DNA of 64,000 nt from Acholeplasmataceae bacterium UBA5769 (GCA_002418725.1 DIER01000042.1:13439-77438), one strand, 5' to 3'. Counted from the first letter of the stretch, positions 1 through 8,907 are shown. A program made the numbers and translations. The notes: a model not told the origin generated them from the sequence alone.

Positions 1-31
1 AAAAAGCACAGTAAACTGTGCTTGATTTTTT
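1..31 (-). terminator. Intrinsic terminator of tRNA-Gly
   Basis: An 8-bp stem (AAGCACAG / CTGTGCTT, loop TAAA) is flanked by A5 on the left and T6 on the right, so it can work in both directions. On the minus strand it directly follows the tRNA-Gly gene and ends in a U-run, which is its likely role here. Confidence 0.75.
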
Positions 32-33
32 CA

Positions 34-108
34 TGGAGCGGGCGAGGGGAATCGGACCCCCATTTCATGCTTGGCAAGCACGTGTAATAACCATTATACG
101 ACGCCCAC
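34..108 (-). tRNA. tRNA-Gly (anticodon GCC)
   Basis: Read on the minus strand, the acceptor strands GTGGGCG and CGCCCGC pair (one G-T wobble), followed by discriminator T and an encoded CCA. The anticodon stem CGTGC/GCATG closes the loop TTGCCAA, giving anticodon GCC. The T-arm GGGG-TCCGATT-CCCC has the usual TTC-like loop. It is a single-gene unit with its own promoter and terminator. Confidence 0.96.
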
Positions 109-124
109 AGCCTCATGCTTTTTC

Positions 125-153
125 ATGATAACAAATATTTACGATGATGTCAA
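125..153 (-). promoter_or_regulatory. Sigma-A-type promoter of tRNA-Gly
   Basis: On the minus strand, TTGACA (148-153) is followed after exactly 17 nt by TATCAT (125-130). The -10 ends 16 nt upstream of the mature tRNA 5' end. Spacing and sequence are near consensus for the housekeeping sigma factor. Confidence 0.8.
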
Positions 154-288
154 GCACGCACATCAACTTTTTCATCACTTTTTAGAGGATTCTGATGAAC
201 AGATGTTAAACATTGGACAAACCACGCAATTTGAATGATTTATTGTATAATAAAGTTAATAGATCAACTCAGAAAGGATGACGTATAA

Positions 289-1764
289 ATGACCCTTCTC
301 GCCTCTAAACTCAAAGAAAATATTTATGCGATGATTCCGATCATTTTAATCGTATTTATCCTTCACTTAACCGTAGTTCCCATGACAAGTGTTGAGTGGG
401 TTCGTTTTAGCATCGGCTCTTTTTTCATTGTCATCGGATTATCTTTGTTTTTGATTGGTGTTGATCTAGCAATAACACCCTTAGGAAGTTTAACAGGTGC
501 TGAGATTGCGAAGACGAATAAACTCTATTTTGTGTTATTGGCTGGCTTTATTTTAGGATTTGTCATCTCGATTGCTGAACCTGGGTTACTTGTCTTTGCC
601 AATCAAGTGGATTTTGTCACGAATGGTGCTATCAACGCTTCAACCATCTTAATCACTGTATCGATTGGACTAGCCATTCTTGTCGCCCTTGGTTTCTTAA
701 GAATTATCTTTAATATTCCGCTTTATAAAATACTACTTGTCCTATATGCAATGATCGGAGTCATGGCTATTTTCTCTTCACCTACTTTTTTAGCGATTGC
801 ATTTGATGCCTCAGGTGCGACCACAGGTGTCTTAGCAGTTCCTTTTTTACTGGCGCTATCCGTTGGTATTTCGAAACTCAAAAGAGACTCAAAGTCACAA
901 GAAAAAGACTCCTTTGGTCTGGTAGCGATTGCCTCAGCTGGTGCCATCATGGGTTTATTGATTTTAGGCTATTTTGCAGAAAACTTAACCTTCGGTTCAA
1001 GTTTAGGTTTAGGTGAACCATCCCCTTACATGTTTAGCCCCTTTTTAGAAGAATTTCCGAGTTCACTCAAAGATACATTATTAGCGTTTACCCCACTCTT
1101 GGGTATCTTCATCTTGCTGCAGCTTGTGGGATTTAAACTTTCCAAAAGACCTTTATTCCGCATGATTAAAGGTTTCATCTATGCCCTTTTTGGACTTTTC
1201 ATATTTTTAGTTGGTGTCAATGCAGGGTTTATGGATATTGGATTACTGATGGGTCAAACATTAGCAGAAAAAGAACTGAAATGGGTGATGGTGTTTGCAG
1301 GTTTCTTCATCGGATTATTTACCATCATTGCTGAACCAGCTGTCTCAGTCTTAACACATCAAATCGAAGACATTACCTCAGGTTATGTCAAACGAAGACT
1401 GGTGCTCATTCCCTTATCCATCGGTGTTGGATTTGCCATTGCGATATCGATGCTTCGGATCATGATTCCAGAATTACAGTTATGGCATATCTTACTTCCA
1501 GGATATCTTATCTCGCTTGCTATGATGTTTTTTGTACCTAAACTGTTTGTGGGGATTGCCTTTGATGCAGGAGGTGTAGCGACAGGACCACTCACCGCAA
1601 CCTTTACCTTAGCGTTTGTACAAGGTGCTGCCAATGCTTATGACAGTGCAAACGTGGTGACTGATGGCTTTGGGATGATCGCACTTGTTGCGCTAGCACC
1701 CATTATCACTTTACAACTTTTAGGTTTTGTTTATAAAATAAGAACAAGAAAGGCAGGTGTGTAA
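289..1764 (+). CDS. DUF1538 family integral membrane protein (putative permease)
   Basis: A 491-residue polytopic membrane protein with about a dozen hydrophobic segments. It is an internal duplication: the motif IAEP occurs near residues 95-98 and again near 347-350, and FDAxGxxTG occurs near 171 and again near 425. This two-repeat architecture matches DUF1538 proteins, predicted permeases of unknown substrate that are often encoded beside P-II-like regulators. The ATG has a good ribosome binding site (AGAAAGGATG). The next gene starts 1 nt after the stop and encodes two P-II domains, so regulation of transport by a P-II-type nucleotide/metabolite sensor is the reasonable inference. The substrate cannot be read from the sequence. 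Confidence 0.85.
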   Translation: MTLLASKLKENIYAMIPIILIVFILHLTVVPMTSVEWVRFSIGSFFIVIGLSLFLIGVDLAITPLGSLTGAEIAKTNKLYFVLLAGFILGFVISIAEPGLLVFANQVDFVTNGAINASTILITVSIGLAILVALGFLRIIFNIPLYKILLVLYAMIGVMAIFSSPTFLAIAFDASGATTGVLAVPFLLALSVGISKLKRDSKSQEKDSFGLVAIASAGAIMGLLILGYFAENLTFGSSLGLGEPSPYMFSPFLEEFPSSLKDTLLAFTPLLGIFILLQLVGFKLSKRPLFRMIKGFIYALFGLFIFLVGVNAGFMDIGLLMGQTLAEKELKWVMVFAGFFIGLFTIIAEPAVSVLTHQIEDITSGYVKRRLVLIPLSIGVGFAIAISMLRIMIPELQLWHILLPGYLISLAMMFFVPKLFVGIAFDAGGVATGPLTATFTLAFVQGAANAYDSANVVTDGFGMIALVALAPIITLQLLGFVYKIRTRKAGV

Positions 1765-1765
1765 C

Positions 1766-2431
1766 ATGGAACATGTTTCACTACTTACCGATTATCAACT
1801 CGTGATTGTCATCGTTAATTTTGGCGTTGGCAGTAAAGTCTTAAAGATTATGAAACAAGAAGGCATACAGGGCGGGACCATTATTTTAGGTAAAGGCACC
1901 CATAAACAGCCATTACTTGAATTTTTAGAACTCGCAGAAACAAGAAAAGAAATTGTCTTAATGATTGCACCCTTAAGAGTTGTCAATCCTGCACTTGAAG
2001 TTTTAAATGAGAAATTGAAGTTAAATAAACCAAACCATGGTATTGCATTTGTCATTCCAGTGATCAAATTTATGGGGATGGGAAAATACGACCGTACCTA
2101 TAAGCCACATGAAGGAGGCGTTAACATGACTGAATATCAAGCAATCTTTACCGTTGTTGATAAGGGAAGAGGACAAGATGCTGTCGATGCTGCAACATCT
2201 GCAGGAGCCAAAGGGGCTACCATCATCAACGCGAGAGGATCAGGGATTCATGAAACAAGTAAACTGTTTAACATGGAAGTAGAACCTGAAAAAGAAATGG
2301 TCCTTATTTTAGCGAAACATGAGATTGTTCAAGACGTTATTCAAGCCATCTCACAACAATTAGAACTTGATAAACCGGGCAATGGAATCTTATTTGTTCA
2401 GGAAGTTCATCAAACATACGGGATTCGTTAA
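1766..2431 (+). CDS. Tandem P-II-like regulatory protein
   Basis: A 221-residue soluble protein made of two P-II (GlnB/GlnK-like) ferredoxin-like domains, about residues 8-100 and 117-220. Each repeats the pattern of a beta strand, a helix, a glycine-rich GATII/GGTII turn, and a late NHGIAFVIPV / GNGILFVQEV strand. Ordinary P-II proteins are about 110 residues and trimerise; here two units are joined in one chain. The start is ATG 1766 rather than GTG 1757, because the AGG of its ribosome binding site overlaps that GTG. It lies between a DUF1538 permease and an M50-like protease with 1-nt junctions, so it probably senses a metabolite and controls the permease. No uridylylation-site tyrosine is evident. 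Confidence 0.85.
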   Translation: MEHVSLLTDYQLVIVIVNFGVGSKVLKIMKQEGIQGGTIILGKGTHKQPLLEFLELAETRKEIVLMIAPLRVVNPALEVLNEKLKLNKPNHGIAFVIPVIKFMGMGKYDRTYKPHEGGVNMTEYQAIFTVVDKGRGQDAVDAATSAGAKGATIINARGSGIHETSKLFNMEVEPEKEMVLILAKHEIVQDVIQAISQQLELDKPGNGILFVQEVHQTYGIR

Positions 2432-3633
2432 TGTTTAAAAAATATCCTTGGCTTTGGGTGTTGATCGCTCCTTTTTTGATCGGTTTTATCTTTAGTTTTT
2501 TAGTGGTTGGTGGCTATTGGTTTAACTTTACTGAAGGCATGAAACGCGTACCTTGGTTTATGTATATCCTTGGTTTTTATATCACCTTTTTCATCACATT
2601 AACCATCCATGAACTCTCACATCTCATCACCTTTGTGATTAAAGGAACGAAGATTCGCGCCCTTTACCTTCACATGCTTGTTTTCTACAAGACAACCAAA
2701 GGATGGCGCGTTAAAATTAAACCTAAACTTTGGTTTTTAATGGGTGGGTTTGTGGTTCCTGATTTGGGAGAAATAAACGATGATGAGACTTATCAATCAT
2801 CGGTTGATGCTTTTCGTCATTCGTTGATCGTTGCACCTTATGTCACGATTGTTTTTCTGGTGATGAGCATCATCATCTTTATGATGGCGATTGCATTCGG
2901 ATGGAATCCCTATGTGATTGGGTTCTACAGCCTTTTTACCTTTTACACGGCCATTCTCTCATTCTTTTATATCAAGAGCTTTAAACTGTCAAATCAGTGG
3001 TTCTATGGAGACTTTGTCGCTTATCAGAAGATGAAAGATGATCTTATCTTTCAGATCGTTCAAATGTCACAGTACCGGATGTTTTCTCTCAAAGAGTCGA
3101 AAGAAACAGATATGTACCTTTTTAACAAAGTGAAAGAAGCGATGCGAAGTGGTGAGCTTAAATCAAGTTTATTTTACCAACTTCTGATTTTAAACTACAT
3201 CGAAGCGGTCACGTTTCATGGGTTTGAAGAAGACCCTTCAATCAGAGAAAAGTTAACCAGATACCCTTATGGACCCCATTATCACACAGAACAAGGCGTG
3301 ATGTTACTCTATGATTTGGCTGTTTATTACTATCACTTAGGAATGATAGAAAAAAGTTATCAACTGATTGAACAAATCAGAAAGAAAGCCAGTCCAAAGA
3401 TTGATGAAAAATCATTGTTATATTTAAGAAAAAAACACGACCATATTTTGCATATCCAATACGATCAACTTTTTCTTGATCAAAAAGAACATGTTAAAAT
3501 CCGAAATTCAGGGTTATATGAGGATTTAATCGATTTAGATGAGATGATCAAAGAGATGCATGAACCCCTAGATTTTAAGGTCTGGGAAACGAAAGTAGAA
3601 CTTACTCAGGAAGAAAATGAAGAAGAAGTATAA
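2431..3633 (+). CDS. Membrane-embedded M50-like zinc metalloprotease, unknown target
   Basis: A 400-residue protein with N-terminal transmembrane segments and the zinc-binding motif HELSH at residues 60-64 inside a hydrophobic stretch, as in site-2/M50 peptidases. A pair of membrane helices follows (about 140-190). The C-terminal half is soluble and helical, with a TPR-like pattern around DLAVYYYHLGMIEKSYQLIEQ. The start codon overlaps the stop of the P-II gene (TAATG), so the three genes form one translationally coupled operon. A second conserved M50 motif (NPxPxxxLDG) is not evident, so it could be a divergent peptidase or an inactive relative. The gene is followed by a hairpin at 3637-3658. 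Confidence 0.6.
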   Translation: MFKKYPWLWVLIAPFLIGFIFSFLVVGGYWFNFTEGMKRVPWFMYILGFYITFFITLTIHELSHLITFVIKGTKIRALYLHMLVFYKTTKGWRVKIKPKLWFLMGGFVVPDLGEINDDETYQSSVDAFRHSLIVAPYVTIVFLVMSIIIFMMAIAFGWNPYVIGFYSLFTFYTAILSFFYIKSFKLSNQWFYGDFVAYQKMKDDLIFQIVQMSQYRMFSLKESKETDMYLFNKVKEAMRSGELKSSLFYQLLILNYIEAVTFHGFEEDPSIREKLTRYPYGPHYHTEQGVMLLYDLAVYYYHLGMIEKSYQLIEQIRKKASPKIDEKSLLYLRKKHDHILHIQYDQLFLDQKEHVKIRNSGLYEDLIDLDEMIKEMHEPLDFKVWETKVELTQEENEEEV

Positions 3634-3658
3634 AAAAAGCGGCTCATTTGAGTCGCTT
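3632..3658 (-). terminator. Intrinsic terminator of tRNA-Thr
   Basis: A 9-bp stem AAGCGGCTC / GAGTCGCTT with loop ATTT. On the minus strand it is followed by a U-run (A-tract 3632-3638), so it ends the tRNA-Thr transcript; it probably also slows the plus-strand operon, whose stop codon it touches. Confidence 0.75.
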
Positions 3659-3669
3659 AATCGTTTTCA

Positions 3670-3743
3670 TGGTGCCCCCAGCGAGAATCGAACTTGCAAT
3701 TCAGCCTTACCATGGCTGCGTTATACCATTTAACTATAGGGGC
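3670..3743 (-). tRNA. tRNA-Thr (anticodon GGT)
   Basis: On the minus strand the acceptor strands GCCCCTA and TGGGGGC pair (one wobble), with discriminator A and encoded CCA. The anticodon stem CAGCC/GGCTG closes loop ATGGTAA, giving anticodon GGT. The T-stem GCAAG/CTCGC contains one A-C mismatch. It is a single gene on the minus strand. Confidence 0.94.
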
Positions 3744-3765
3744 ATGAATGTCACATGCAATATCG

Positions 3766-3794
3766 ATTTTAACTGAAAGCATGCGATAAGTCAA
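3766..3794 (-). promoter_or_regulatory. Promoter of tRNA-Thr
   Basis: On the minus strand TTGACT (3789-3794), a 17-nt spacer and TAAAAT (3766-3771) lie 22 nt upstream of the tRNA 5' end. Confidence 0.75.
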
Positions 3795-3870
3795 TCATTA
3801 ATCTCAAAAAAAGATGAAACAGACAGAAAAAAGGAAGGGGATCTTTTATTACATAAAAAAGATGATCCGG

Positions 3871-3879
3871 TGTTATAAT
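3871..3879 (+). promoter_or_regulatory. Extended -10 promoter of the nuclease gene
   Basis: TGtTATAAT is a perfect extended -10 element 28 nt upstream of the nuclease start codon; no good -35 is present. Just upstream (about 3839-3870) an imperfect inverted repeat with GGATC and GATCC ends could be a regulator site. Confidence 0.55.
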
Positions 3880-3907
3880 GAACGTAACAAAATGAAGGGA
3901 GATTAAT

Positions 3908-4882
3908 ATGGCAAAAAAAACATACAGAAGACCATCAAAGAGAAAAAGAAGATCAACACAGCAACAAATACTTGGTTTCCTTTTAGTTCTTATTGTCGGA
4001 GCGATCGTTTATCTCTTCCTTCCCGAAGAAGAACTTCAGTTAACACCGACATATAGCAGTCTTCAAAATGAACAAGGTTTTTATTATTATCAGGATGTAG
4101 GCATAAGTGATTATACCTATACCGCTCAAAACTTGATTGGTCAAGCACTTATGCTTGAACTTAGAACCATCACCAATGACACGAAAACATTGATCACTTA
4201 TGGTGATGTTAGACAAGCACTAGAAATCATTGACCGCGATTTGAATGAAACCGATAAATTATGGGGTGCTTATGATAACACGATGATTAACGCGGTTTGG
4301 GACCAAGGAGAAACGTGGGATAGAGAACATGTTTGGCCAAATTCAAGACTTGGACTTAATCGCATTTCCAATACCCAACGAAGTATTGCAAGTGACCTTC
4401 ATAATTTAAGAGCAGCGACGGGATCTATCAATTCATCGAAAAGTGATCGTTTCTTTTCTGATGGTTCAGGAGGGGCAAGAACAACAACCGATGGTGGATT
4501 TTATCCAGGAGATGACCACAGAGGGGATGTTGCACGGATTTTATTTTACATGGCAATCACTTATGATTATTTGGTTTTAACCGATGATTTAGACCTTCTT
4601 TTAGATGAATCCTATCATTATGAAGTGGAAGGTGCTCGGATGGGACAACTGAGTTTACTCCTCACTTGGCATAAGGAAGATCCCGTCTCAGCATTTGAGA
4701 TTGCAAGAAACAACCGTATTTTTGAGATTCAGGGCAATCGCAATCCTTTGATTGATCGTCCGGAGTTTGTTCACCTCATTTGGGAAAATAAAACCATTGG
4801 TGATTTAGCAAAACCAGAAACGGTTGAAACAACTATATTTCATCTTTTGACCTATATGATTAAACCGAGGTACTTTTTATGA
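3908..4882 (+). CDS. Membrane-anchored extracellular DNase, endonuclease I (EndA/NucM) family
   Basis: A 324-residue protein with a very basic N-terminus followed by one hydrophobic segment (about residues 23-40), which fits a signal anchor or uncleaved signal peptide. The catalytic region has WDREHVWPNSRLG (His141) and, about 20 residues later, DLHNLRA (163-169) with a following asparagine, then GGFYPGDDHRGDVAR. These are hallmarks of the metal-dependent endonuclease I family that cuts DNA without sequence preference. Acting outside the membrane, it would break down environmental DNA for nucleotide supply. The start follows GAAGGGAG. Its stop overlaps the next start (ATGA), so the small downstream protein is probably made together with it. 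Confidence 0.9.
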   Translation: MAKKTYRRPSKRKRRSTQQQILGFLLVLIVGAIVYLFLPEEELQLTPTYSSLQNEQGFYYYQDVGISDYTYTAQNLIGQALMLELRTITNDTKTLITYGDVRQALEIIDRDLNETDKLWGAYDNTMINAVWDQGETWDREHVWPNSRLGLNRISNTQRSIASDLHNLRAATGSINSSKSDRFFSDGSGGARTTTDGGFYPGDDHRGDVARILFYMAITYDYLVLTDDLDLLLDESYHYEVEGARMGQLSLLLTWHKEDPVSAFEIARNNRIFEIQGNRNPLIDRPEFVHLIWENKTIGDLAKPETVETTIFHLLTYMIKPRYFL

Positions 4883-5277
4883 CAACATATTCCTTAAAAC
4901 CAGGAACCTATCTTGTTGGAGATCCTGCCATGATCATTAAAAAGACAGGAGACGGGATGGTGTTATCAGAACATCTTTGGGAAGTTTTCTATCAAAACCC
5001 TCAAACGTTTCAACGTTTAAGTTTAGATGGTGTATCATTTTTGATCACAAGAACCGCAGAAGGTGATGGCATCTATCAAGGTGTGGGTACGGATACAGGA
5101 ACCATCATGATCATTGATGTGGATCAGCATCAACATGATGAAAGACTTCATTTAGGTTTAGATCGAAGAGGGATGATGACCTTAAGATTGCATGAAGAAA
5201 TGACGGTTTCCATGGACAGATTTAACCTCTATTTTTCAAATGGAATAACGATTATCACCAACAGTGATGACATGTGA
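4879..5277 (+). CDS. Small protein of unknown function, coupled to the DNase
   Basis: A 132-residue protein with no signal peptide or membrane segment. It begins with SLKPGTYLVGDPAMII, a GxYxVGDP pattern also seen in other uncharacterised small bacterial proteins, and looks all-beta (many alternating hydrophobic strands such as GTIMIIDV and GITIIT). It also has a central histidine/aspartate-rich turn (DVDQHQHDE). The start overlaps the nuclease stop by 4 nt and a terminator follows immediately, so the two genes form a closed bicistronic unit. A cytoplasmic inhibitor or nucleotide-handling partner is conceivable, but nothing in the sequence proves it. Confidence 0.7.
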   Translation: MTTYSLKPGTYLVGDPAMIIKKTGDGMVLSEHLWEVFYQNPQTFQRLSLDGVSFLITRTAEGDGIYQGVGTDTGTIMIIDVDQHQHDERLHLGLDRRGMMTLRLHEEMTVSMDRFNLYFSNGITIITNSDDM

Positions 5278-5278
5278 G

Positions 5279-5305
5279 ATAGCCCCTAGGGCTATTTCTT
5301 TTTTT
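5279..5305 (+). terminator. Intrinsic terminator after the DNase operon
   Basis: The stem ATAGCCC / GGGCTAT with loop CTA is followed by TTCTTTTTTT. Confidence 0.88.
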
Positions 5306-5370
5306 GGAAAACGACTTATCTTTGAAGGTTATTTTATGTTATATTACTTGTGTGAGGATGTGAAGACACG

Positions 5371-7107
5371 ATGAAAATGATTTTAAGGCTTGTCAAACCT
5401 TATTGGCAAATGTTGGTGATTTCTTTATCGTTTAAATCTGTTGGCGCACTTGCTGACTTATTTTTACCATGGCTTATTGCCTATATGATCGATAAAGAAA
5501 TTCCTCGATTAAGAGAACAAGCTAATGCCAGTTTAAATTCGCTCTATCTTTTAGGCGCACTCATGGTTTTGATCGCTTTTTTAGGACTCTATTTGAATGT
5601 GGCTGCCAACCGCAAAGCAGAGATGATTGCTGCACTTTCGGTTAAGGGATTAAGACATGATTTATTTTCAAAAATTGAACGTCTTTCTGCCAATCAGGTA
5701 GACCGTCTGACAAGACCTTCCTTGATCTCAAGAATGACGACAGATACCTATAACATGTATAATGCCACTGCAAGCATGCAACGTTTAGGGGTCAGAGCAC
5801 CGGTGTTACTCATTGGTGGTATTTTGATGTCTTTGTTGTTAGACCCTGTTTTAACACTGATCATGGTAGGGATGTTACCGCTCATCATCGTTATCGTCTA
5901 CTATTCATCCAGAAAAGGGATTCCTTTATATAAAAGAAGCCAAGGTTTTGTCGATCAACTTGTACGAAAATTAAGAGAGTATGTCGCAGGAGCACGTGTC
6001 GTACGGGCACTTTCGATGAGTGAACATGAAAAAGAAATGTTTGATCAAGCCAATCAACAAACGGTTGGTGCCGAATTAAAGGCGAACATCACCATGGCAA
6101 AAATCAACCCCATGATGCATGCTGTCATGAATGTAGGGCTTGTTTTTGTTTTAATTGCAGGAGCTTATCGTCTTCATGAAGGTCAAACTGAAATTGGACA
6201 AATCATGGCGTTTGTCACCTATTTCACCATCATTTTGAATGCGATGATGTCGATCACACGTGTCTTTGTTTTAGCTTCACGTGCAACTGCTTCTGCAGAA
6301 CGTATTGATGAAGTTTTAAACATGCCACTCGATTTAGTCGATGGTATGGAATCCATTGAAAAAAGAAATGATGTACCGCATATCGAATTTCGTAACGTTT
6401 CATTTTCATACAATCAAAAAGAAAGTAATTTGAAAAACATCAGTTTCAAACTATACCAAGGTCAATCCTTAGGCATCATTGGTGCCACAGGTTCTGGTAA
6501 GACGACGTTGATTCATCTGCTCATGCGTTTTTATGATGTGGATGAAGGTGAGATTCTTATCTACGGGAAAAACATTAAAGAACTTAAACAACAAGCATTA
6601 AGAGAGTCCATTGGTGTGGTTTTCCAAAACGATTTGATTTTCGCAGATAGCATCTATGGTAACATCCAATTTAATCGAAGTGGGATCACGGATGAAGATA
6701 TCGAAGTTGCAACCCGTGTTGCACAAGCGGAATTTATTTATGAGAAAGAACATGAAATGTCGCATCAGATGGCACAACGTGGCATGAATTTATCTGGTGG
6801 TCAAAAACAACGTGTCTTAATTGCACGAGCGATTGTTGGTAAACCTGAGATCATGATTTTAGATGATGCATCCTCAGCACTTGACTACAAGACTGATATG
6901 AACATGCGTAAAGCACTAAAAAAGGAAATGACCGATACAACGATGATTATCATCGCACAACGTATCGCATCCTTAAAGGATTCAGATCTTATTTTACTCA
7001 TCGATGATGGTAGGATCATGGCTCAAGGTACCCACAATGAACTGCTTGAATCCTCAAATGTCTATCAAGAGATTGCTTACTACCAGTTAGGAGGTGAGCG
7101 TTCATGA
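5371..7107 (+). CDS. Heterodimeric ABC exporter, subunit with degenerate catalytic site
   Basis: A 578-residue half-transporter: six transmembrane helices (about 1-320) and a C-terminal ATPase domain. Walker A is GATGSGKTT (about 371) and the signature is a canonical LSGGQ (about 474). Walker B reads MILDDASSALD, with Asp in place of the catalytic Glu, and the switch histidine is Gln (IIIAQRIASL). This combination is typical of the TM287/BmrC/LmrC-type subunit of heterodimeric exporters. Together with the next gene (ATGA overlap) it forms one transporter that probably moves drugs, lipids or peptides outwards; the cargo cannot be told. Confidence 0.93.
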   Translation: MKMILRLVKPYWQMLVISLSFKSVGALADLFLPWLIAYMIDKEIPRLREQANASLNSLYLLGALMVLIAFLGLYLNVAANRKAEMIAALSVKGLRHDLFSKIERLSANQVDRLTRPSLISRMTTDTYNMYNATASMQRLGVRAPVLLIGGILMSLLLDPVLTLIMVGMLPLIIVIVYYSSRKGIPLYKRSQGFVDQLVRKLREYVAGARVVRALSMSEHEKEMFDQANQQTVGAELKANITMAKINPMMHAVMNVGLVFVLIAGAYRLHEGQTEIGQIMAFVTYFTIILNAMMSITRVFVLASRATASAERIDEVLNMPLDLVDGMESIEKRNDVPHIEFRNVSFSYNQKESNLKNISFKLYQGQSLGIIGATGSGKTTLIHLLMRFYDVDEGEILIYGKNIKELKQQALRESIGVVFQNDLIFADSIYGNIQFNRSGITDEDIEVATRVAQAEFIYEKEHEMSHQMAQRGMNLSGGQKQRVLIARAIVGKPEIMILDDASSALDYKTDMNMRKALKKEMTDTTMIIIAQRIASLKDSDLILLIDDGRIMAQGTHNELLESSNVYQEIAYYQLGGERS

Positions 7108-8885
7108 TGTATGCAGGAAAACAGGGCAGAGGACGAAATGACGGTTCGGATCGCGCCAAAAATAGAGGTTATGTTTTAAAAAGACTGTGGAACTATCTCT
7201 ACTTTTATCGTAAAAAACTATACATCGCCATTTTCTTTACCATCGTTTCTAACGTCTTGTCACTGGTGGGTCCGTATCTTTCTGGTCAAACCATATCTGC
7301 GATGGAAGATGGTGTTGATTTTGAAAAAGTCTTTTTGTTTGCAGGATTGATGGTGATCTTTTACCTTTTAAGTGCGCTCATCAGCTACATTTTATCGATA
7401 CAAATGACGAAGATTTCACAAAGCGTGACTTATAAGATGCGTCAAGACTTGTTTGAAAAATTGAATAGGGTCTCTATTTCCTATTTTGATCAAAACCAAA
7501 CAGGTGATATCATCTCACGGATGAGTTATGATATTGATACCATTAATACTTCACTGGCAAACGATGTGGTGAGTACCTTTACCTCAGCCATAACGGTGAT
7601 TATTTCTTTGGTGATGATGATCTTGATGTCTCGAGTTTTAGTTCTCGTCTTCGTTTTAACGGTTCCTATTTCGGTTGTGATCACACGCGTACTTTCACGC
7701 ATTGTGAAAAAGAAGTACCGAATTCGCAATCAAAAGTTAGGCGAACTTAATGGATTTGCTGAAGAAATGATTACAGGACAGAGAACCATACAATCTTATG
7801 TTCAAGAAGAAAGTGTTCTCAAGAAATTTGATGAAATCAACGAAGCAGCATCCAAAGCTTCTTATGAATCAGGTTATTATTCAACATCGGTTGGTCCATC
7901 AGTCAACTTTATTTCCAACCTTTCGGTTGCTTTAGTAGGTGTCTTTGGTGGTATTTTATACTTCTTTACAAGGATATCGATTGGTAATTTAACGAGTTTT
8001 ACCCTTTATTCGAGACGTTTTTCAGGACCAATCAATCAGTTTTCAAACATCATGGCAGACATTCAAAGTGCACTAGCTGCAGCAGAGAGAGTCTTTCATG
8101 TAATCGATCACGAGGACGAACCTGGTGATATCAAAGATGCGATTGATTATGAGGATGTGAAAGGTGAAGTTTCTTTTAAAAACGTTACCTTTGGTTATTT
8201 ACCCCATCAAAACGTATTAAAAGATGTCAGTTTTAAGGCGAACCAAGGACAAGTGATCGCCATCGTCGGTCCCACAGGTGCTGGGAAAACGACGCTTGTC
8301 AACCTGCTCATGCGCTTTTATGATGTCGATGAAGGCGAAATCTTGCTCGATGAGCATGAAACCAGAACATTAACCCGTAAAAGTTTAAGACGCGCATTCT
8401 CCATGGTTTTACAAGATACTTGGATTTTCCATGGTACTGTCTTCGACAATATCGCTTATGGTAATGGCGATGTTACAAGACTTGAAGTGGAAGAAGCAGC
8501 AAAGAAAGCACGTATCCACTCCTTCATCAGTCATCTACCTGAAGGTTATGACACCATTTTAACTGATGAAGGCATGAACATTTCAAAAGGACAGAAACAG
8601 CTTTTAGTGATTGCTAGAGCGATGTTATCCAAAACGAAGATGCTTATCTTAGATGAAGCGACATCAAATGTCGATACACATACTGAAGTACAAATCCAAA
8701 AAGCGATGTTAGCACTGATGGAAAATAAAACAACGTTTGTGATAGCACACCGTTTATCGACCATCCAAAATGCGGATATGATATTAGTTGTTAAAGATGG
8801 TGACATCATCGAACAAGGTCATCACAGGGAATTGATTGAAAAACAAGGATTCTACTACGAGCTTTATCAGAGTCAATTTGCATAA
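7104..8885 (+). CDS. Heterodimeric ABC exporter, subunit with intact Walker B
   Basis: A 593-residue ABC half-transporter with an N-terminal soluble extension, six transmembrane helices and an ATPase domain. Walker A is GPTGAGKTT (about 388), Walker B is MLILDEATSNVD with the catalytic Glu, and the switch histidine is present (VIAHRLST). Its signature motif is ISKGQ instead of LSGGQ. That is the expected complement of the upstream subunit: one composite ATP site is fully consensus and the other is degenerate on both faces. A strong ribosome binding site (AGGAGGTGA) precedes the start, which overlaps the preceding stop. Confidence 0.93.
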   Translation: MMYAGKQGRGRNDGSDRAKNRGYVLKRLWNYLYFYRKKLYIAIFFTIVSNVLSLVGPYLSGQTISAMEDGVDFEKVFLFAGLMVIFYLLSALISYILSIQMTKISQSVTYKMRQDLFEKLNRVSISYFDQNQTGDIISRMSYDIDTINTSLANDVVSTFTSAITVIISLVMMILMSRVLVLVFVLTVPISVVITRVLSRIVKKKYRIRNQKLGELNGFAEEMITGQRTIQSYVQEESVLKKFDEINEAASKASYESGYYSTSVGPSVNFISNLSVALVGVFGGILYFFTRISIGNLTSFTLYSRRFSGPINQFSNIMADIQSALAAAERVFHVIDHEDEPGDIKDAIDYEDVKGEVSFKNVTFGYLPHQNVLKDVSFKANQGQVIAIVGPTGAGKTTLVNLLMRFYDVDEGEILLDEHETRTLTRKSLRRAFSMVLQDTWIFHGTVFDNIAYGNGDVTRLEVEEAAKKARIHSFISHLPEGYDTILTDEGMNISKGQKQLLVIARAMLSKTKMLILDEATSNVDTHTEVQIQKAMLALMENKTTFVIAHRLSTIQNADMILVVKDGDIIEQGHHRELIEKQGFYYELYQSQFA

Positions 8886-8907
8886 TTGGATTTCTTTGAT
8901 TATTTCC

